Source: Candidatus Heimdallarchaeota archaeon
GTDB lineage: Archaea; Asgardarchaeota; Heimdallarchaeia; JABLTI01
Assembly (NCBI GenBank): GCA_030602675.1
Contig: JAUVZH010000101.1
Span: forward strand, 1-8,244
Reading direction: 5' to 3'
Length of the DNA stretch: 8,244 bases
The stretch's first letter is position 1; each line of letters opens with the position of its first letter. Below the pieces are notes generated by a model. It worked only from the letters and a program-made list of their open reading frames with translations. It did no database searches and was not told where the DNA came from. Positions 6,229-8,244 of the stretch are shown here, in pieces. The translations under genes were made by a program, and so were the position numbers.

Positions 6229-7176
6229 ATGACAAAAGAACTAGTTGCCATTGCTCTTGGTGGAAATATGATCCTACAGAAGGGTCAACCAAAGACATAT
6301 GAGCAACAGATGAAAAATCTACGTTTAGCAATAGAAGTAATCGTAGATATAATCAAACAAGGTTATGGTATCATACTTACACATGGTAATGGCCCTCAAG
6401 TTGGTAATATACTAGTTCAGCAAAAAGCAGGAGTTACTAGAGGTATTCCTGAACAACCGCTAAACATTTGCGGAGCGATGTCACAAGGTCAAATAGGATT
6501 TATGATTCAAACTGCACTTGAAGAACGGCTTTTTGATCAAGGAATTGTCGATAAATGTGTTGTGGCTATTATTACACGTGCTATCGTTGATCATAACGAT
6601 TCTGCTTTCAAAGAACCAACAAAACCCATAGGTCCCTTCTACACAGAGGAAGAAGCAATTGAATTGCATAGAAAAACAAAGGACTCATATATCAATGATG
6701 CTGGCAGAGGTTTTCGTAAAGTAATTCCATCACCAATTCCATTACAAATTTTAGAAGGTAATACGATTTTACGTTGTGTAAAAGAAGGAGATATTGTCAT
6801 TGCTGTTGGCGGTGGAGGTATTCCAGTTGCTCGAGAGAATGGTAATTTTATTGACATAGAAGCAGTAATTGACAAAGATAGGGCAACTGATGTTTTAGCA
6901 ACACAAATTGATGCTGATATTCTTATGCTTCTTACAGATGTTTCAAATGCATACCTAAATTATGGTAAAGAAAATCAAAAGAAAATAGGTAAAATTTCGA
7001 TTAAAAAAATGAAAGAAATTTTCGATGAAGGTCATTTTGCAAAGGGAAGCATGAGACCCAAAGTCGAATCAGCCATCAGTTTCATTGAGCATGGTGGACG
7101 ATTATCTATAATAACTTCCTCAAAAGATGCTTTAGCTGCATTAAAAGATAAAGCTGGAACTAGAATAGTAAAATAG
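6229..7176 (+). CDS. arcC: Carbamate kinase
   Basis: 315 residues, the usual family length. It catalyses the reversible transfer between carbamoyl phosphate plus ADP and carbamate (giving NH3 and CO2) plus ATP, normally the ATP-yielding end of arginine deiminase or related catabolism. Amino-acid kinase fold motifs, numbered from the ATG at 6229: ALGGN (9-13), THGNGPQVG (51-59), MSQGQIG (84-90), KPIGPFY (132-138), RKVIPSPIP (about 163-171), VGGGGIP (193-199), IEAVIDKDRATDVLA (210-224), LLTDV (234-238) and GHFAKGSMRPKV (268-279). No key motif is missing. A TTG at 6220 is in frame but only one base after the GGGGA motif (6214-6218); that motif sits 10 nt before the ATG, so the ATG is preferred. 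No arginine deiminase or ornithine carbamoyltransferase gene is adjacent. Confidence 0.95.
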   Translation: MTKELVAIALGGNMILQKGQPKTYEQQMKNLRLAIEVIVDIIKQGYGIILTHGNGPQVGNILVQQKAGVTRGIPEQPLNICGAMSQGQIGFMIQTALEERLFDQGIVDKCVVAIITRAIVDHNDSAFKEPTKPIGPFYTEEEAIELHRKTKDSYINDAGRGFRKVIPSPIPLQILEGNTILRCVKEGDIVIAVGGGGIPVARENGNFIDIEAVIDKDRATDVLATQIDADILMLLTDVSNAYLNYGKENQKKIGKISIKKMKEIFDEGHFAKGSMRPKVESAISFIEHGGRLSIITSSKDALAALKDKAGTRIVK

Positions 7177-7190
7177 TTCTAGTTTTCTTT
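7158..7190 (+). terminator. Hairpin plus T-rich tract spanning two convergent stop codons
   Basis: AACTAGAA (7158-7165) and TTCTAGTT (7177-7184) form an 8-bp perfect inverted repeat with an 11-nt loop, followed on the plus strand by TTTTCTTT (7183-7190). It contains the carbamate kinase TAG (7174-7176) and overlaps the TAG of the convergent gene (7181-7179). On the minus strand no T run follows, so it suits termination of the kinase transcript. It may also be a by-product of two CTAG/TAG stops facing each other. Confidence 0.35.
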
Positions 7191-8105
7191 AATTATTTCT
7201 AAGAATTGATTACAAATGAACATATAATCCTCAAATTGTACACCTGCAACTGTTATAATTCGTTCAACATTTTTTAAGTGTGAAGCAATTTCATCAGTGA
7301 TATTGGTCTTATTGTAAAGATTTTTCATTGTCAATTCGTAAGATATCTCCTTTAATCCTGCAGCAATTCTATATGATTGTTCAACGAAATCTAATCTCAA
7401 TTCATCTGTTTCTGCATCAGCTATTTTCGATACAACTAATCCCCATTCATCAAATTTCTGGAGCCATTCAAATATTTGAGAAGTAATTTCTTCATCGAAC
7501 AATTTATCTTCTATCTTCCAATCTATCCAATTAAAAGCAGTTATTTGATGTTTAAATATAACTTCTTTTGATTTATTCTTATTACAAGTTAATTTGCTAT
7601 CAGACTTACTTGCTAAACTCATATCCAATTTGATTATTGTTGAGTAGATTTCATTTGCTTTGTTTAAAAGATAACTCCAACCAAGCATCATTTTTTCCTT
7701 AAAATCTAATGTTGATTGAAATGCTGGACTAGAAGCGACTAGTACTTTGTAAAGACAAGTTGAACAGAAGTCGATGTCATTAGTTTGTACCTCGCTTTGC
7801 TGATCTAGATTTAGGAGAAATACTGCATCCCTTATATCATTCCATTTTATTTCTCTTTTATCCATACTCAAATACATTTTACGACTGATGCAAAATAATC
7901 TATCATCATCTTGAATGTCAAGCACAAATAAGCATGTTGTAATTCCTTCAGTATCTGAAGCAACAGGAGGTATTTGTTCACTCCATTCAATATTTATAAG
8001 CGGATCCATAACTACATCTTCAACTTTGTCGTTATTGACACAAAGATAACTATCACCAAGATCTCGCAAAAATGGGCAAGCCTTAACATACTTTATCTTT
8101 TTCAC
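7179..8105 (-). CDS. Unrecognised protein with cysteine-rich N-terminal region
   Basis: I do not recognise a family. From the GTG at 8105 it is 308 residues; an in-frame GTG at 8117 would add four. I choose 8105 because a perfect GGTGA (8118-8114) lies 8 nt upstream, and that motif overlaps the 8117 codon. Numbered from 8117, the first about 125 residues hold C14 (KACPFL), C26 (SYLC), C62 (TTCLF), C76 (LFCIS) and C118-x2-C121 (FCSTCLYK), six of the eight cysteines, which suggests a zinc or Fe-S site. After about 130 the sequence looks mainly helical and amphipathic (140-167, 212-232, 245-268, 274-310), with C178 and C302. There is no signal peptide or membrane helix, so it is probably cytoplasmic. 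It converges with carbamate kinase, with 2 nt between the stops, giving no shared promoter. The coding call is firm, the function unknown. Confidence 0.75.
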   Translation of the reverse strand: MKKIKYVKACPFLRDLGDSYLCVNNDKVEDVVMDPLINIEWSEQIPPVASDTEGITTCLFVLDIQDDDRLFCISRKMYLSMDKREIKWNDIRDAVFLLNLDQQSEVQTNDIDFCSTCLYKVLVASSPAFQSTLDFKEKMMLGWSYLLNKANEIYSTIIKLDMSLASKSDSKLTCNKNKSKEVIFKHQITAFNWIDWKIEDKLFDEEITSQIFEWLQKFDEWGLVVSKIADAETDELRLDFVEQSYRIAAGLKEISYELTMKNLYNKTNITDEIASHLKNVERIITVAGVQFEDYMFICNQFLEIIKEN

Positions 8106-8113
8106 TAGCGAAT

Positions 8114-8118
8114 TCACC
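8114..8118 (-). promoter_or_regulatory. Shine-Dalgarno site deciding the start of the 7179-8105 gene
   Basis: GGTGA on the minus strand is an exact anti-16S match of the archaeal type and sits 8 nt before the GTG at 8105-8103. The longer candidate start at 8117 lies inside this motif, so it would leave the ribosome site unused. Confidence 0.55.
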
Positions 8119-8141
8119 TATAATGATAGTTTCGAGTTTTA

Positions 8142-8184
8142 CAATTGACTTATGTTTCATCTCTAGGAAGAATTCTGTCAATTG
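8142..8184. repeat. Inverted repeat CAATTGAC / GTCAATTG in the right-hand divergent region
   Basis: CAATTGAC (8142-8149) and its exact reverse complement GTCAATTG (8177-8184) lie 27 nt apart between the unknown minus-strand gene and a possible plus-strand gene start. A 6-bp-core palindrome AGAATTCT (8169-8176) abuts the second arm. Paired regulator sites in a divergent promoter are possible; the spacing is too wide for a tight hairpin. The rest of 8106-8202 shows nothing else I can call. Confidence 0.25.
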
Positions 8185-8202
8185 GGTACATTAATAATAA
8201 TT

Positions 8203-8244
8203 ATGATTTTTATTGAAAAGATTTTTGATGAGGGCAAGCATATT
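8203..8244 (+). CDS. Possible start of a further plus-strand gene (cut by window end)
   Basis: ATG at 8203 opens a frame running to the window edge, reading MIFIEKIFDEGKHI, a protein-like stretch divergent from the neighbouring gene. The same frame is open back to 8167, and a TTG at 8182 has AGGAAG (8165-8170) 11 nt upstream, so the start could lie there. Fourteen codons are too few to identify a family or prove coding. Confidence 0.3.
   Translation, partial: MIFIEKIFDEGKHI

Noticed and set aside
6481..6875. Minus-strand open frames inside carbamate kinase
   Set aside because: Shadows of a strongly conserved plus-strand gene.
8115..8117. GTG at 8117 as the start of the unknown protein
   Set aside because: It overlaps the GGTGA ribosome site, which is correctly spaced for the GTG at 8105.
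1..8244. A new defence, mobile or CRISPR-like system
   Set aside because: No nuclease, integrase, transposase, toxin-antitoxin pair, repeat array or terminal repeats seen; the genes read as ordinary chromosome plus a few unknowns.

Overview
The window is a gene-dense, AT-rich chromosomal segment that looks archaeal. The evidence is TATA-like boxes about 40 nt upstream of several starts, Shine-Dalgarno-like GGTGA/GAGG/GGGAT motifs, T-rich tracts instead of bacterial stem-loop terminators, and a DUF362 protein carrying a two-cluster ferredoxin domain. Gene content and low G+C would fit an uncultivated archaeon, possibly of the Asgard group. That placement is a guess from style, not a result. 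There are no rRNA or tRNA genes, CRISPR arrays, insertion sequences or phage genes.

Layout. (1) 1-696, plus strand: the last 231 codons of GMP synthase (ATP pyrophosphatase/dimerisation part). (2) 766-5091, minus strand, read from right to left: a DUF362/ferredoxin protein, a cation diffusion facilitator (CDF) metal transporter, a 102-residue two-helix membrane protein, and a membrane-anchored alkaline-phosphatase-superfamily enzyme. The first three are closely packed; the phosphatase has its own TATA-like box in a 157-nt gap. (3) 5198-6037, minus strand: a protein made entirely of HEAT-like repeats. (4) A divergent promoter region of about 190 nt. (5) 6229-7176, plus strand: carbamate kinase. 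(6) 7179-8105, minus strand: an unrecognised protein with a cysteine-rich N-terminal part, convergent with the kinase and separated by only 2 nt. (7) A second divergent region, and possibly the first codons of another plus-strand gene at the right edge.

The most important correction to a naive annotation is that 3064-3305 is not intergenic. It encodes, one frame off, the whole cytoplasmic C-terminal domain of the CDF transporter. A single missing base in an A-run at 3322-3325 splits the gene. Restoring it gives a normal-length transporter of about 321 residues whose stop overlaps the next start as ATGA.

How the genes may work together: GMP synthase (nucleotide synthesis) and carbamate kinase (ATP/carbamoyl phosphate metabolism) are housekeeping. 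The minus-strand run joins an Fe-S protein, a divalent-metal exporter, a small membrane protein and a metal-dependent cell-surface hydrolase or transferase, so a metal or envelope theme is possible but is inference only. I did not find a clear new defence or mobile system. The less ordinary items are the frameshifted transporter with an unusual Asn in its metal site, the sequon-rich surface enzyme built like eukaryotic GPI ethanolamine-phosphate transferases, and the cysteine-rich unknown protein.
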